Assembly: GCF_030273315.1 (NCBI RefSeq)
Contig: NZ_CP127174.1
Span: 1 to 64,000, forward strand
Length of the DNA stretch: 64,000 nt
Direction: 5' to 3'
DNA from: Natrialbaceae archaeon AArc-T1-2
GTDB lineage: Archaea; Halobacteriota; Halobacteria; Halobacteriales; Natrialbaceae
Below, one piece after another: positions 1 to 8,398 of the stretch; position 1 is the first letter of the stretch; every line of letters starts with the position of its first letter. The notes below the pieces were generated by a model. That model was given only the letters and a program-made list of their open reading frames with translations. It searched no databases and had not been told where the DNA came from. A program made the position numbers and the translations under genes.

Positions 1-26
1 CCGTCTTCTTTCGTTTACGTACTTCT

Positions 27-40
27 GTCCGACAGTATCA
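27..40. repeat. Right arm of a palindromic intergenic element, cut by the window edge
   Basis: Reads GTCCGACAGTATCA. The 22-nt stretch around it (from 21) matches the right arm of the element at 12504-12583 at 18 of 22 positions, including the preceding ACTTC. The matching left arm would lie before base 1, so only half the element can be seen. No gene overlaps it here. Confidence 0.5.
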
Positions 41-161
41 AGGAGACACATCCACAGCTCTGTAATCGATTGTTGAGACTGCTGTGCTGGCGCTGTCGGA
101 TCGACGAGAGCGACGAAATCGATCCAGAAGGTCCATTTGAAGCGAGACCACACGACGGGAT

Positions 162-1667
162 ATGGAGCCATTCGACGGGTTCGATCCGGCAGAACGGGCG
201 GTCCTTGAGCGGGGCCGGGCGTGGATCCGCGAACACGAATCCGAGTTGCTCGAGTTCCTCACCGACCTCGTTTCCCGTCCGAGCGTGACTGGCCGGGAAG
301 GGATACACGACGATCCCGAGTCGGTCGTCGGCTCCCTCTATGCCACCCTCGCCGAGCGGACGGACCGGGCGATTCTCGACGTCCAGCGCGTGCCCGACGA
401 CGACCGAGGGCCACGAGAGAACTGTTATGCGGTTCTCGAGGGCGCGACCGACGAGGTGTTCGTCTGTACGAGCCACACCGACACGGTCGCGCCCGGGGAC
501 GAAACGGACTGGCCAGGGAACGACCCCTACGACGCATCCCCGGGTACGGTTCGCCGGATAGAGCCGGGAACGATCGAGCTCTCCGTCGACGGCCGCGTCG
601 AACGACGGTCCATTCGCGACGCGTACGATCGTGTCTGGGATCGTCGCGACGCCACCGAACGCGACGTGCTCGTCGGTCGTGGGACCTACGACAACAAGGC
701 GTCGGTCGCGTGTCTCGTCGGAGCGTTGCTGGGGCTCGAGTACGCCCTCGAGCAGGAGGACCGACGGCTCGGTGGGACGCTCGTCCACGGCCACCTCGTC
801 GGCGAAGAGATCGCCCAGGTCGGCGCGAAGGCGATGGTCGGTCGGGGCGACCGGGCCGGCTGGTTCCCAGAACGGTTCCCCGACCCGGAGGGTGCGGCGG
901 TCGTCATGGACGGCTCCTACGGGTTCGTGCCGGCGGTCGGCCACCGCGGACTCGCATGGGTCACCCTCCGAGCCGAGGGCGAGTCGACCCACGCCTCGAC
1001 GCCGCATCTCGGGACGAACGCGGTGCTCGAGACGGCAAAGGGGTTGGCTGCGGTCGAGGACGCGTCGTTTCGCGAGGCGATTGCGTCGCCGTTTGTCGAC
1101 GACACGCTGCTTGGTGAACTCACGGTGGCCGCCGGAACGACGATCGTCGGCGGCGACGTCAGACGAGACCGGAACGGAACGCTCGCGCGTGCCGGCGTCA
1201 ACGCAGTCCCCGACTGGTGTGAGACGACCTTCGACGTGCGGTTTCCCCGATGGGAAACGTATCCGGACGACCCCGACGCGATCCGGACCCACTTCGAGGA
1301 GACGATCGAGGCCCACGTCGAAGCGCAGACCGGCGACGTCGCCGTGACCGCGACCGTCGACCCCGACGAGTACTTTCCGCCGGTCGCCCTGGCGGGGTCC
1401 CGCGAGGCAGCGCGGGAGCACCCGCTCGTCGAACGGGCGATCGACGCGGCACGGTCGACCGTCGGCTACGACCCTGGTGTGGCGGTCGCCCCCGGTGTAA
1501 CCGACGCGGCCTCGATCTACTCGGCCACGCGATTGCCGACGATCGTCGAGTACGGTCCGGCCGGGGCGTTCTCGCACGAACCGCTCGAGTTCGTCGAACG
1601 CGAGTCCGTTCTCGACGGCGCGGCCGCCATGCTCGAGCTGACGATTCGACAGCTCGGAGTTGCTTGA
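162..1667 (+). CDS. M20-family metallopeptidase / amidohydrolase (ArgE-DapE-like)
   Basis: A 501-aa cytoplasmic zinc hydrolase of the ArgE/DapE/carboxypeptidase M20 family, which cleaves N-acyl amino acids or small peptides; the substrate cannot be read from sequence. Metal-site motifs are in the usual order: SHTDTV (His105, Asp107), GRGTYDNK (Asp177), GEE (Glu215-Glu216, catalytic base and metal ligand) and a C-terminal SHEP His (His472). A stretch of about 50 residues between the first two motifs is longer than in small family members. The ATG at 162 follows shortly after an in-frame-free purine-rich region and precedes the first conserved helix. No operon partner: the next gene is on the opposite strand 230 bp away. 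DapE or ArgE proper are less likely because no lysine or arginine genes are nearby. Confidence 0.85.
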   Translation: MEPFDGFDPAERAVLERGRAWIREHESELLEFLTDLVSRPSVTGREGIHDDPESVVGSLYATLAERTDRAILDVQRVPDDDRGPRENCYAVLEGATDEVFVCTSHTDTVAPGDETDWPGNDPYDASPGTVRRIEPGTIELSVDGRVERRSIRDAYDRVWDRRDATERDVLVGRGTYDNKASVACLVGALLGLEYALEQEDRRLGGTLVHGHLVGEEIAQVGAKAMVGRGDRAGWFPERFPDPEGAAVVMDGSYGFVPAVGHRGLAWVTLRAEGESTHASTPHLGTNAVLETAKGLAAVEDASFREAIASPFVDDTLLGELTVAAGTTIVGGDVRRDRNGTLARAGVNAVPDWCETTFDVRFPRWETYPDDPDAIRTHFEETIEAHVEAQTGDVAVTATVDPDEYFPPVALAGSREAAREHPLVERAIDAARSTVGYDPGVAVAPGVTDAASIYSATRLPTIVEYGPAGAFSHEPLEFVERESVLDGAAAMLELTIRQLGVA

Positions 1668-1900
1668 TACACACGTCGACCCGTGGACGCCGTCTCGAAC
1701 AGGACCGCTGTTCGACGTTGAGATCGGCGACGATCGGGTCGTCGATTTCGTCGCGACTGTCGACATGCAAGCGCGTACGACGGTCGGAACGCTCGTCGTT
1801 CGTCCGGACGAACCGCTGTAACCGCTTTTTCTGCGATCCAGCTCGGGTCGAGCGACGGCTGTGTCTCGACGCCGAGGGTGGTCGACGAAACGACAGCCTT

Positions 1901-2875
1901 CTAGTAGAACGCTTCAGCAACGAGCAGCGGCAACACGAGCGTGGCCTCCGCTTCGACCTGCGTAAAGTTGGTCTCGGTATCGTCTTTGACCTTTCCCCAC
2001 GAAACGGCTTCGTTCGGTGGGGCGCCCGAGAGCGAGCCGTCGCCTTCCATTCCCGTCGAAATGTACACCGCATACTCCGCACCGCCGCGGAACAGGTTCG
2101 TCATGATCGCGTGATGTTTCGGTACGCCGGCACCCACTGCGATGAGGCCGGTCTTCTCCGCGAGCATACCGTCTTCGATGAGCGACGTGTAATCGTCGAG
2201 AATCTCGATACCCACATCTGCATCCTGTCCGCGGCTGTAGTAATACAGGAAATTCCCGACTTCCGCGTCGGTCAGTGCCGGACAGTAGATGGGGACGTCG
2301 TTGTCCGCCGCCTGTTTCAGCACCGAATCCTCATCGTCCAGCGTCTCGCCGAGTTCTCGAGCGAACGCGGTCGGCGTTCGGACCTTCTCTTCGGCGAAGA
2401 ACTCGTCGAAGAAGTCATAGAGGTACTCCTCGAGCCAGACGTAACGATCGGACGGGACGAAGATGTTCCCGAGGCGGTTGATTCCGCGTTCGCGGAGGGC
2501 GGCTTCGTCGGCGTCCCACTCTCCCAGTTTGAACGGCTTGGCTGTCTTGATGACGTCTTCCGTGAGCGAGCCGGAAGTGGTGATAATGACGTCGACGTGA
2601 CCGTCGCGAACGAGTGCTGCGATGACCTCACGCAGCCCCGACGAGATGATGTTCGACGTCAAGGTGAGATAGATCGTCGCATCTTCGTCTTGCATTCGCT
2701 TCGTGATGTCGATCGCTTCGGCGAGGTGCGTTGCCTGAAAGCCCGTGGTTTCGTAGGTCGCGAGCAGGTCCGAGAGCGTCGTTTCACCGCGGAAATCGTG
2801 TCCGCGGATGTCGGCCGTCTCAAGCGTTTCGTCGCTGCCGGGTACGACGTGGTCCCGGGTCGAATCGTCGTCCAT
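1901..2875 (-). CDS. dys: Deoxyhypusine synthase
   Basis: A 324-aa enzyme that transfers the aminobutyl group of spermidine (agmatine-derived in haloarchaea) to a lysine of aIF5A, the first step of hypusine formation. The motif SWGKV near the C-terminus carries the lysine that forms the enzyme-imine intermediate (Lys295). The upstream GSLSGAPPNEA segment and the NAD-binding TLTSNIISSG segment fit the family. The ATG at 2875 gives MDDDSTRDHVVPG; an in-frame start 11 codons upstream would lie inside the neighbouring transposase remnant, so the internal ATG was preferred. The promoter must lie in or beside that remnant, which is unusual for a gene essential in archaea. Confidence 0.93.
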   Translation of the reverse strand: MDDDSTRDHVVPGSDETLETADIRGHDFRGETTLSDLLATYETTGFQATHLAEAIDITKRMQDEDATIYLTLTSNIISSGLREVIAALVRDGHVDVIITTSGSLTEDVIKTAKPFKLGEWDADEAALRERGINRLGNIFVPSDRYVWLEEYLYDFFDEFFAEEKVRTPTAFARELGETLDDEDSVLKQAADNDVPIYCPALTDAEVGNFLYYYSRGQDADVGIEILDDYTSLIEDGMLAEKTGLIAVGAGVPKHHAIMTNLFRGGAEYAVYISTGMEGDGSLSGAPPNEAVSWGKVKDDTETNFTQVEAEATLVLPLLVAEAFY

Positions 2876-2883
2876 ATCGGACC

Positions 2884-3636
2884 AAGTGGCTAGTCGCGTT
2901 TGAATCACTCGAGATGGACCGCGAACCGCCCGAACCGCCCGAGAATCCTGAGAAGTGCGTCGGAATCGATGTGGGGATTCTCAAGTACGCCCATGATACG
3001 GACGGCACGGCGGTCGGGTCGCTCGACCTTTCGAACGAACGTGAACGCTTGGAGCGCGAGCAACGGAAGCTCTCGCGGAAGCAACACGGCTCGAACAACT
3101 GGGAGAAACAACATCAGCGCGTCGCGGAGTGTCACGCCAACCTCCGACGGAAGCGCCGCGACTTCTTGCACAAACTCTCGAACTACTACGCTCGGGAGTA
3201 CGACCTCGTGGCGGTCGAAGACCTGAACGTGAAGGGGATGATGGAATCGCCGTCGAACAGCCGCAACACCGCATCAGCGGCGTGGCGGACGTTCCTCTCG
3301 TTGTTTGAATACAAGTGTGAGCGGGAGGGGACACACTTTGTGGCGGTCAACCCGAGAGGGACGACCAAGGAGTGTGCGTCGTGTGGCGTTTCGACGGAGA
3401 AGCCGTTGTGGGTCCGTGAACATTCCTGTCTTGCCTGCGGGTTTGAGGCGGACAGGGATGCGAACGCGGCGTGGAACATTCTTTCTCGCGGCCTCGAAGA
3501 TGTAGGAGTGGGATACTCCGAATCAACGCCTGTGGAGACTGCGCTCGCTGTGGACACCGTCGTGTCTGCAAAGCGCGTCGTGGAAGCAGGAAGCCCTACC
3601 CTCAAGGAGCGAACGGCGTCAGCCGTGAACGAATAG
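2884..3636 (+). pseudogene. tnpB: Truncated IS200/IS605-family TnpB (OrfB)
   Basis: The C-terminal 250 or so residues of a TnpB RNA-guided nuclease; intact haloarchaeal copies are about 400-430 aa. The RuvC elements remain: GIDVGI (Asp codon 2968-2970), VEDLNVKGM (Glu codon 3217-3219), DRDANAAWNI (from 3451), and the C4 zinc finger CASC...CLAC between the last two. Missing are the N-terminal wedge and REC-like region and any tnpA. Similarity starts at about KWLVAF (2884), only nine bases from the dys start codon. The reading frame is open upstream to 2731, but that part is the reverse of dys and not TnpB-like. All three acidic residues survive, so the catalytic half may have decayed little, but guide-RNA-dependent function is unlikely without the N-terminus. 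Confidence 0.88.
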
Positions 3637-3651
3637 GGTAGGGTAGGGTAG
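3613..3651 (+). other. IS605-type right-end hairpin and GGGTA tandem repeat
   Basis: The last codons of the tnpB remnant form a hairpin ACGGC-GTCA-GCCGT (3613-3626). Three AGGGT units then run from 3635 to 3651 around the stop codon. In IS200/IS605 elements the right end carries a subterminal hairpin, and the TnpB guide RNA overlaps the 3' end of the gene. This site could be the 3' part of such an RNA. The left end and full element are absent. Confidence 0.45.
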
Positions 3652-3652
3652 T

Positions 3653-4231
3653 TCACTCGCTGATGAACTTGTTGTCCCGCCAGTTAACCCCACCTTCGGA
3701 GTCATTGCGATCGCGCGGTCCCTCGACGACCTCGACGTCCGCCGGCCGAGGCTCGCCGTCGACGATGCGAGTCGCCTCGAGTTCGCCGTCCCGTTCTGAG
3801 ATCGCTGTGAGGGTTCCCTTCTCGGTCTGTTCGGCGATCCCACACAGTACGAGGAACATTTCGTACTGGAGCAGGGAGTTCTGCAGGACGGTCTCGCGGT
3901 CGCCTTTGAACGCGGCGAACTCGATAAGTTCCGATTCGATCTCCTCTTCTTCCTCTTCGTCCCAGCGGAAGGAGTTGCGTCGCTCGTCCGGATCCTCTTC
4001 GTAGACCCGGTTTTCGGTGACGCTCGCTTTCAACTGTGCCGTCGGCGTGTACTTGCTTACGTCCTCGTCCTCGGCGACGGCTTTAAGGATGAGCGTGTTG
4101 TTTCGTCGTGTGATCTCGACGTCGTCGATCCCGTCCGGGAACGTCATCGCCTCGATGTGGTCGTGGAGGTCATCGAGTGGCAGTTCGAGCGTCGAGTGGA
4201 GCCGATATACGTGTCTGGATTCCTCTGACAT
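3653..4231 (-). CDS. Conserved-looking acidic haloarchaeal protein of unknown function
   Basis: A 192-aa soluble protein with no signal peptide or membrane segment. It has a Glu-rich run (WDEEEEEEIESE) in the middle and several predicted beta strands at the N-terminus (HVYRLHSTLELPL). I do not recognise a family whose function is known. The start at 4231 is an ATG giving MSEESRHVYRLH, with a TATA-like stretch (TATAAG read on the minus strand, near 4276-4283) upstream. It converges on the tnpB remnant, 16 bp apart. Codon use and acidity match its neighbours, so it looks native and not transferred. Confidence 0.7.
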   Translation of the reverse strand: MSEESRHVYRLHSTLELPLDDLHDHIEAMTFPDGIDDVEITRRNNTLILKAVAEDEDVSKYTPTAQLKASVTENRVYEEDPDERRNSFRWDEEEEEEIESELIEFAAFKGDRETVLQNSLLQYEMFLVLCGIAEQTEKGTLTAISERDGELEATRIVDGEPRPADVEVVEGPRDRNDSEGGVNWRDNKFISE

Positions 4232-4359
4232 GGATGGAAAGGGGAGTTCTCTCAGGTGCTAGTACGCGGGCGTGGCTTATATGACCTGCTATTATATTCC
4301 GTCTGAAACTGACAATAAATAACGGTCGCAGGAGTGTGTCGTTCGGAAAACGCGGCCGA

Positions 4360-5340
4360 TCATCTCTCCCACGGCTCGGCCGTCGTCTCGCCGAACAGCT
4401 CGCGCATCAGGATCACGATGCTCTCTGGTGGGAACTGTCCGTGTTCGGTGACGATCGCGTCGACGTGACGTGGCGGGGTGACGTCGAACGCGGGGTTTTC
4501 GACGGCGGGTCCCGGATCGTCCGGCCGGCCGTCGGTGATCGCCTCGCGTTCGGCTGTCGACAGCACCTCGGTCTCCGCACGGCGTTCGATCTCGACGGTG
4601 TGACCGGTCAACGTGTCCGGATGGAGCTTGATCGTTTGAGCGGCGACCACAACCGGAACGCCCCGCTCGCGCGCGCTGACTGCAAGCCCGCTCGTGCCGA
4701 TCTTGTTGATGACACTGCCGTCGGCCGCGATGCTGTCGGCTCCGACGAGCACGTGATCCGCCGCGTCCAGGTACCGGTGGGCCGCATTGTCGACGATCAG
4801 CGTCACGGGAACGTCCCACCCCCGCAACTCACCGGCCGTGATATGGCCCTGCTTTCGCGGCCGCGTCTCTTTGACGATCGCCTCGAGATCTTTCCCCGAC
4901 TCGACTGCCGCCTTCACGCACGCGAGCGCGTCCGTGGAATGACAGTGAGTCATCACGACGTCGCCGTCTTTCAGCCGGTTTGCTCCCACCTGGCCGAGTC
5001 GATCCTGTGCCTGCTCGAGGTCGCCGCGAAATTGCTCGGCGCGGTCGATCGTCGCCGTCCGGAGTTCGGCGACGGTCTCGCCCTCGAGGCCACGAAAGAC
5101 GTACCGGAGCGCGTTCGGCAGGCTGACTGCAGTCGGGCGCGTCTCGTACAGCTCCCGCGCAGCGGCCTGCAACTCCGCGCGAAATGCCTCCGGCGTCGTC
5201 GCGTCCGACTCCTCGGCCTGGGCTGCGAGTGCCGCCGCGGTAGCGTCTGCGATGGCTGCAGCGCCCCGTGTCTCCATCGACTCGATGGCGGTCGCGGTCT
5301 CGAGGACGGCCGGGGCGACGGCCGGGCGGTCCGCTGTCAT
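4360..5340 (-). CDS. Ribose-1,5-bisphosphate isomerase (eIF2B-family sugar isomerase)
   Basis: A 326-aa cytoplasmic isomerase converting ribose 1,5-bisphosphate to ribulose 1,5-bisphosphate, the Rubisco substrate, in archaeal nucleoside/AMP degradation. The active-site Cys is seen in VMTHCHSTDA and the Asp in VGADSIAADG; INKIGT follows, as in the aIF2B/MtnA/R15P-isomerase superfamily. The N-terminal helix bundle is complete. The ATG at 5340 was chosen because the upstream extension (to 5652) overlaps the divergent aldolase gene. It is divergent from deoC with 111 bp between the starts, which suggests a shared role in pentose phosphate salvage. An aIF2B regulatory subunit or methylthioribose-1-phosphate isomerase is the alternative; length and motifs favour R15P isomerase. 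Confidence 0.85.
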   Translation of the reverse strand: MTADRPAVAPAVLETATAIESMETRGAAAIADATAAALAAQAEESDATTPEAFRAELQAAARELYETRPTAVSLPNALRYVFRGLEGETVAELRTATIDRAEQFRGDLEQAQDRLGQVGANRLKDGDVVMTHCHSTDALACVKAAVESGKDLEAIVKETRPRKQGHITAGELRGWDVPVTLIVDNAAHRYLDAADHVLVGADSIAADGSVINKIGTSGLAVSARERGVPVVVAAQTIKLHPDTLTGHTVEIERRAETEVLSTAEREAITDGRPDDPGPAVENPAFDVTPPRHVDAIVTEHGQFPPESIVILMRELFGETTAEPWER

Positions 5341-5451
5341 GGGTAGTGGTTGGTCCCCGCAGACCAAAAGGAACGTGGGCGGTCGTACCCCGGCGCGACG
5401 TTGCCGACCGACGACGGGCGGCTTTTTGATGGTTCGCCGATTCGAGTACCC

Positions 5452-6138
5452 ATGGACCGCACCGAACTCGCGCCCATGATCGACCACACCGTGCTCGGTC
5501 CCGAGACGACTCCCAGCGACGTCGACCGGGTCCTCGAGGAAGCGGCCGAGTACGGCACGAACGCCTGCATTCCGCCGTGTTACCTCGAGCACGTCCCCGA
5601 CGAGGGAGACGTCACAGTCGCGACAGTGATCGGCTTTCCCCACGGTCAACACGCCACCAAGGCGAAGCTCCAGGAGGCCGTCCTCGCCTGGCAGGCCGGC
5701 GCGGACGAACTCGACGCCGTCTGCAACGTCGGCCGACTGAAAGCCGGCGAGGATGAGGCCGTCGCCGACGAACTGAGCGAACTCGTCGCCGCCGTCCCGA
5801 TCCCGGTGAAGGTCATCCTCGAGACGCCGCTGCTTTCCGACGCGGAGATTCGGCGGGCCTGCGAGACAGCTCTTGAGGCCGACGCCGCGATGGTCAAGAC
5901 CGCGACGGGGTTTGCCGACGGCGTCGGTTCGGAGAAACGACGTGCAAACGACAGCGCCGCAAGCGGCGGCGCGACCGTCTCGGACGTCGAACTGATGAGC
6001 GAGTACCTGCCCGTGAAAGCAAGCGGCGGCATCGGCACGTACGAGGAGGCGATGGCGATGATCGACGCCGGAGCCGAGCGGATCGGCGCTTCCAGCGGGA
6101 CCGAGATTCTCGAGGGGGCACCCGAGAGCGACCCCTGA
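5452..6138 (+). CDS. deoC: Deoxyribose-phosphate aldolase
   Basis: A 228-aa class I aldolase that cleaves 2-deoxyribose 5-phosphate to acetaldehyde and glyceraldehyde 3-phosphate. The Schiff-base lysine is Lys149 in MVKTATGF, and the phosphate-binding [13 protein letters not shown] follows. Between them sits a short insertion rich in Ala, Ser and Gly (about residues 155-175), longer than in bacterial DeoC. The ATG at 5452 gives [13 protein letters not shown], the family's normal N-terminus. A T-rich box (GGCTTTTTGATGG, around 5420-5432) lies about 27 nt upstream, fitting a leaderless mRNA. Divergent from the R15P isomerase gene. Confidence 0.93.
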   Translation: MDRTELAPMIDHTVLGPETTPSDVDRVLEEAAEYGTNACIPPCYLEHVPDEGDVTVATVIGFPHGQHATKAKLQEAVLAWQAGADELDAVCNVGRLKAGEDEAVADELSELVAAVPIPVKVILETPLLSDAEIRRACETALEADAAMVKTATGFADGVGSEKRRANDSAASGGATVSDVELMSEYLPVKASGGIGTYEEAMAMIDAGAERIGASSGTEILEGAPESDP

Positions 6139-6152
6139 TCACGCTCGAACCG

Positions 6153-7331
6153 TCACTCCTGTCCGAGCAACTGGTCGACGACCGGGGACTCGTCCTCGCC
6201 GAGTGCCGAGCGCACGAGCAGGTGGCCGCCGAGTTCGGACAGCGCGATGACGTCGTCAGCGCCGGCGCGTCTGAGCTTCGGGGTGTTTTCCCGGTCGTTC
6301 GCGACGGTCGCGATCCGGGCGTCGGGCCGGAGTTCCCGGGCGGTCAGCACGGCGAGTGCGTCCTGTGCGTCGTCGTCCGTGGCCACGAGGATCGCCCGTG
6401 CGTTCGCGATCTTCGCCCGCCGGAGCGGCTCCTCGTCGCTCGGGTCGGCGGTGAGAACGCGGACGTCCTGTTCGGAGAGCTGTGTGGCCGCCCGCTCGTC
6501 GTCGGTGACGACGAGAAACTGGACGTCGGCGGCGTCGAGTGCGTTCACGATCGGTTCGGTCAGGTTCCCGTGGCCGAGCACGAGGACGTGGTCGTCTAGG
6601 AGTTCGAGTTCTGATTCGGTCATGATTCCGAGCGTCTTCGAGAGCCGGGCCTGGATCGCCGGCCCGACGAGTGCCCCGATGGCGATACCGAAGCTGGCCA
6701 CCCCGAGGACGACGACCGACATCGTAAACAGCATCGCTTCCTCGCTGCCCGGCGTCACGTCGCCGTAGCCGACGGTACTCGAGGTGATCAGCGTGAAGTA
6801 GAAGGCATCGAGCAGCGTATCGATCCCCTCGAAGTCCTCGCGGAGGGCGAACGCGCCGAACGTGCCGTAGGCCTGGACGCCCACGAGGGCAGCCCCTGCC
6901 GCGAGCTGTGTCGTCGTAAGCGACAGCGACCGATCGAACCGGCCGCGGGTGAGAAACAACGAGGGGATAGCAAGCACCGAGAGGACGACCAGCGGCAGGG
7001 CGTAGATGCTCGCCTGCAACAGCCCCTGCAAGGCGGTGATCGGCAACAGGACGAGCGTCGCCCACCAGCCGACCCGGAGTCCACGCCGGAGCGCGAGCGC
7101 GCTCGCGACCATCAGAAAGCCCGTGAACGCGCCGGTAAAGCCAGCCGTGTTCTGGACCGGCTCCGGCACGTGTGGCGCGAGCGGGCCGTAGACGGCGTCG
7201 ACGTCGAGGTTGACGATCCCGGTCACGACCGACAGCAAGGCGACGGAAAGTGCCAGCGCGACGGTCGCCCGCGTCGTCAGGACGCGTCGCCAGTTCGTCG
7301 CGAGCTCTTCGCCCGGCTGCTCGTCGGCCAT
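6153..7331 (-). CDS. Two-pore-type potassium channel with TrkA-N (RCK) domain
   Basis: A 392-aa membrane protein. The N-terminal half has several hydrophobic segments (first at about residues 20-40, then 60-150), followed by a pore loop with the selectivity filter TVGYGD and a final helix. The C-terminal half is a Rossmann TrkA-N/RCK domain starting at HVLVLGHGNLTEPIV, with a nucleotide-binding glycine motif and acidic strand end VVTDDE. It probably carries K+ across the cytoplasmic membrane, gated by a cytoplasmic ligand; K+ handling is central to salt-in halophiles. The ATG at 7331 gives MADEQPGEE; a longer frame would run into the divergent samp1 promoter. A separate TrkA-C domain is not obvious. 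Confidence 0.88.
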   Translation of the reverse strand: MADEQPGEELATNWRRVLTTRATVALALSVALLSVVTGIVNLDVDAVYGPLAPHVPEPVQNTAGFTGAFTGFLMVASALALRRGLRVGWWATLVLLPITALQGLLQASIYALPLVVLSVLAIPSLFLTRGRFDRSLSLTTTQLAAGAALVGVQAYGTFGAFALREDFEGIDTLLDAFYFTLITSSTVGYGDVTPGSEEAMLFTMSVVVLGVASFGIAIGALVGPAIQARLSKTLGIMTESELELLDDHVLVLGHGNLTEPIVNALDAADVQFLVVTDDERAATQLSEQDVRVLTADPSDEEPLRRAKIANARAILVATDDDAQDALAVLTARELRPDARIATVANDRENTPKLRRAGADDVIALSELGGHLLVRSALGEDESPVVDQLLGQE

Positions 7332-7445
7332 ACTGGCTGGTGTGTGGCCGTGATGATAAACGTCTCGAGCGACCACGAACGGAGACCTCCGGAGAGACGG
7401 GCCCGTGGCGGTAGCTACTTGCCGTCGGGACCGAAAGCGCCATAC

Positions 7446-7733
7446 ATGGAGTGGAAGCTGTTCGCCGACCTCGCAGAACACGCGGGAGACCGACACGTGA
7501 CCGTCGACGTCGATTCCGGTGAGACGGTCGGAGACGCCCTCGATGCACTGCTCGAGGACCGTCCGGCGCTCGCAGACCGGGTTCTCGACGACGACGGCGA
7601 GTTACGATCCCAGATCAACGTCCTTCGAAACGGCGCAGACGTCGGAAGCCAGGAAGATGGTCTCGAAACCGAACTCGACGCCGGTGACGAGTTAGCGCTG
7701 TTCCCGCCGGTAAGCGGCGGCGGCAGGCGGTAG
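7446..7733 (+). CDS. samp1: SAMP1/MoaD-like ubiquitin-fold protein with residues after the Gly-Gly
   Basis: A 95-aa beta-grasp protein close to the haloarchaeal SAMP1/MoaD type, which is activated by the E1-like UbaA and either becomes attached to proteins or carries sulfur for molybdopterin. It starts MEWKLFADLAE and ends ALFPPVSGGGRR. Family members normally end in the Gly-Gly that is adenylated. Here three codons (GGC AGG CGG) follow the usual SGG before TAG, so the tail is ...SGG-G-R-R. The C-terminus would need trimming, or this copy works differently. It sits 46 bp before mobA, another molybdenum-cofactor gene, which favours a MoaD role. Confidence 0.88.
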   Translation: MEWKLFADLAEHAGDRHVTVDVDSGETVGDALDALLEDRPALADRVLDDDGELRSQINVLRNGADVGSQEDGLETELDAGDELALFPPVSGGGRR

Positions 7734-7740
7734 TCGCGCT

Positions 7741-7758
7741 CCCAAAACGGCTTTTGGG
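7741..7758. promoter_or_regulatory. 18-bp palindrome at the mobA promoter position
   Basis: CCCAAAA-CGGC-TTTTGGG is a perfect 7-bp inverted repeat with a 4-nt centre. It lies 8 bp after the samp1 stop and 22 bp before the mobA GTG. The T-run followed by GGGTATCC overlaps where a TATA box for a leaderless mobA mRNA would be. It may be an operator or a weak terminator hairpin for samp1. Confidence 0.5.
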
Positions 7759-7779
7759 TATCCGCTCGAATCGTCTCAT

Positions 7780-8391
7780 GTGTCAACCGGTGTCATCCTC
7801 GCTGGCGGTCGGTCGACCCGATTCGGCGAGACGGACAAGGTAGTCGCCGAACTCGCTGGCGTTCCGATGATCCGTCGGGTCGCAAAGCGGCTCGCTGATG
7901 CGGTCGACGCCGTCGTGATCAACTGCCGTCGCGACCAGTGCGAATCGATCGCGGCGGCGATGGACGGATATCCCCACGACGTCGGATTCGCGATCGACGA
8001 AGAGCCCGATCGCGGTCCGATGGCCGGCATCTACGAGGGACTTCGGGCCGTCGACAGCGAGTACGCCGTCGTCGTCGCCTGTGACATGCCGTTTGTCGAT
8101 CCCGCGTTCGTCCAGTACCTCCTCGAGCGCGTCGCCGGCCACGAGGCCGCCGTCCCACGACTCGAAGATCGGTGGTTCCAGACCACCCAGGCGGCCTACC
8201 ACGCCGACGCGATGGCGACCGCCTGCGAGGATGCACTGGACGACGGCGAGCGAAAGATCATCGAGCCGCTGTTCGAACTCGACTACGTCGTCCTCGACGA
8301 ACCCGACGTTCGCGAGCACGCGACTCTGGAGACGTTTCGAAACGTCAACACGCGCGGGGAACTCGAGCGGGCGGCTGCCGATCTCGGATAG
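7780..8391 (+). CDS. mobA: Molybdenum cofactor guanylyltransferase-like nucleotidyltransferase
   Basis: A 203-aa cytoplasmic nucleotidyltransferase. The N-terminus VILAGGRSTRFGETDK is the GTP-binding signature LAGGxSxRxGxDK of MobA, with GPMAGIYEGL and VVACDMPFVDP (metal-binding Asp) following. It would transfer GMP to molybdopterin. The start is GTG at 7780; an ATG two bases earlier is out of frame. It follows the samp1/moaD-like gene, which fits cofactor synthesis. Related archaeal enzymes act on cobinamide phosphate (CobY), so the substrate is inferred from motif and neighbour. Confidence 0.85.
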   Translation: MSTGVILAGGRSTRFGETDKVVAELAGVPMIRRVAKRLADAVDAVVINCRRDQCESIAAAMDGYPHDVGFAIDEEPDRGPMAGIYEGLRAVDSEYAVVVACDMPFVDPAFVQYLLERVAGHEAAVPRLEDRWFQTTQAAYHADAMATACEDALDDGERKIIEPLFELDYVVLDEPDVREHATLETFRNVNTRGELERAAADLG

Positions 8392-8398
8392 GCTGGTA

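Noticed and set aside
15-1766. A 583-codon minus-strand open frame opposite the M20 peptidase
   Set aside because: The plus-strand peptidase has all metal motifs; the antisense product is Arg/Val-rich with no motif, typical of a shadow frame.
3635-3651. A telomere-like or G-quadruplex repeat (three GGGTA units)
   Set aside because: Only three G-runs are present, one short of a quadruplex, and it sits at an insertion-sequence end.
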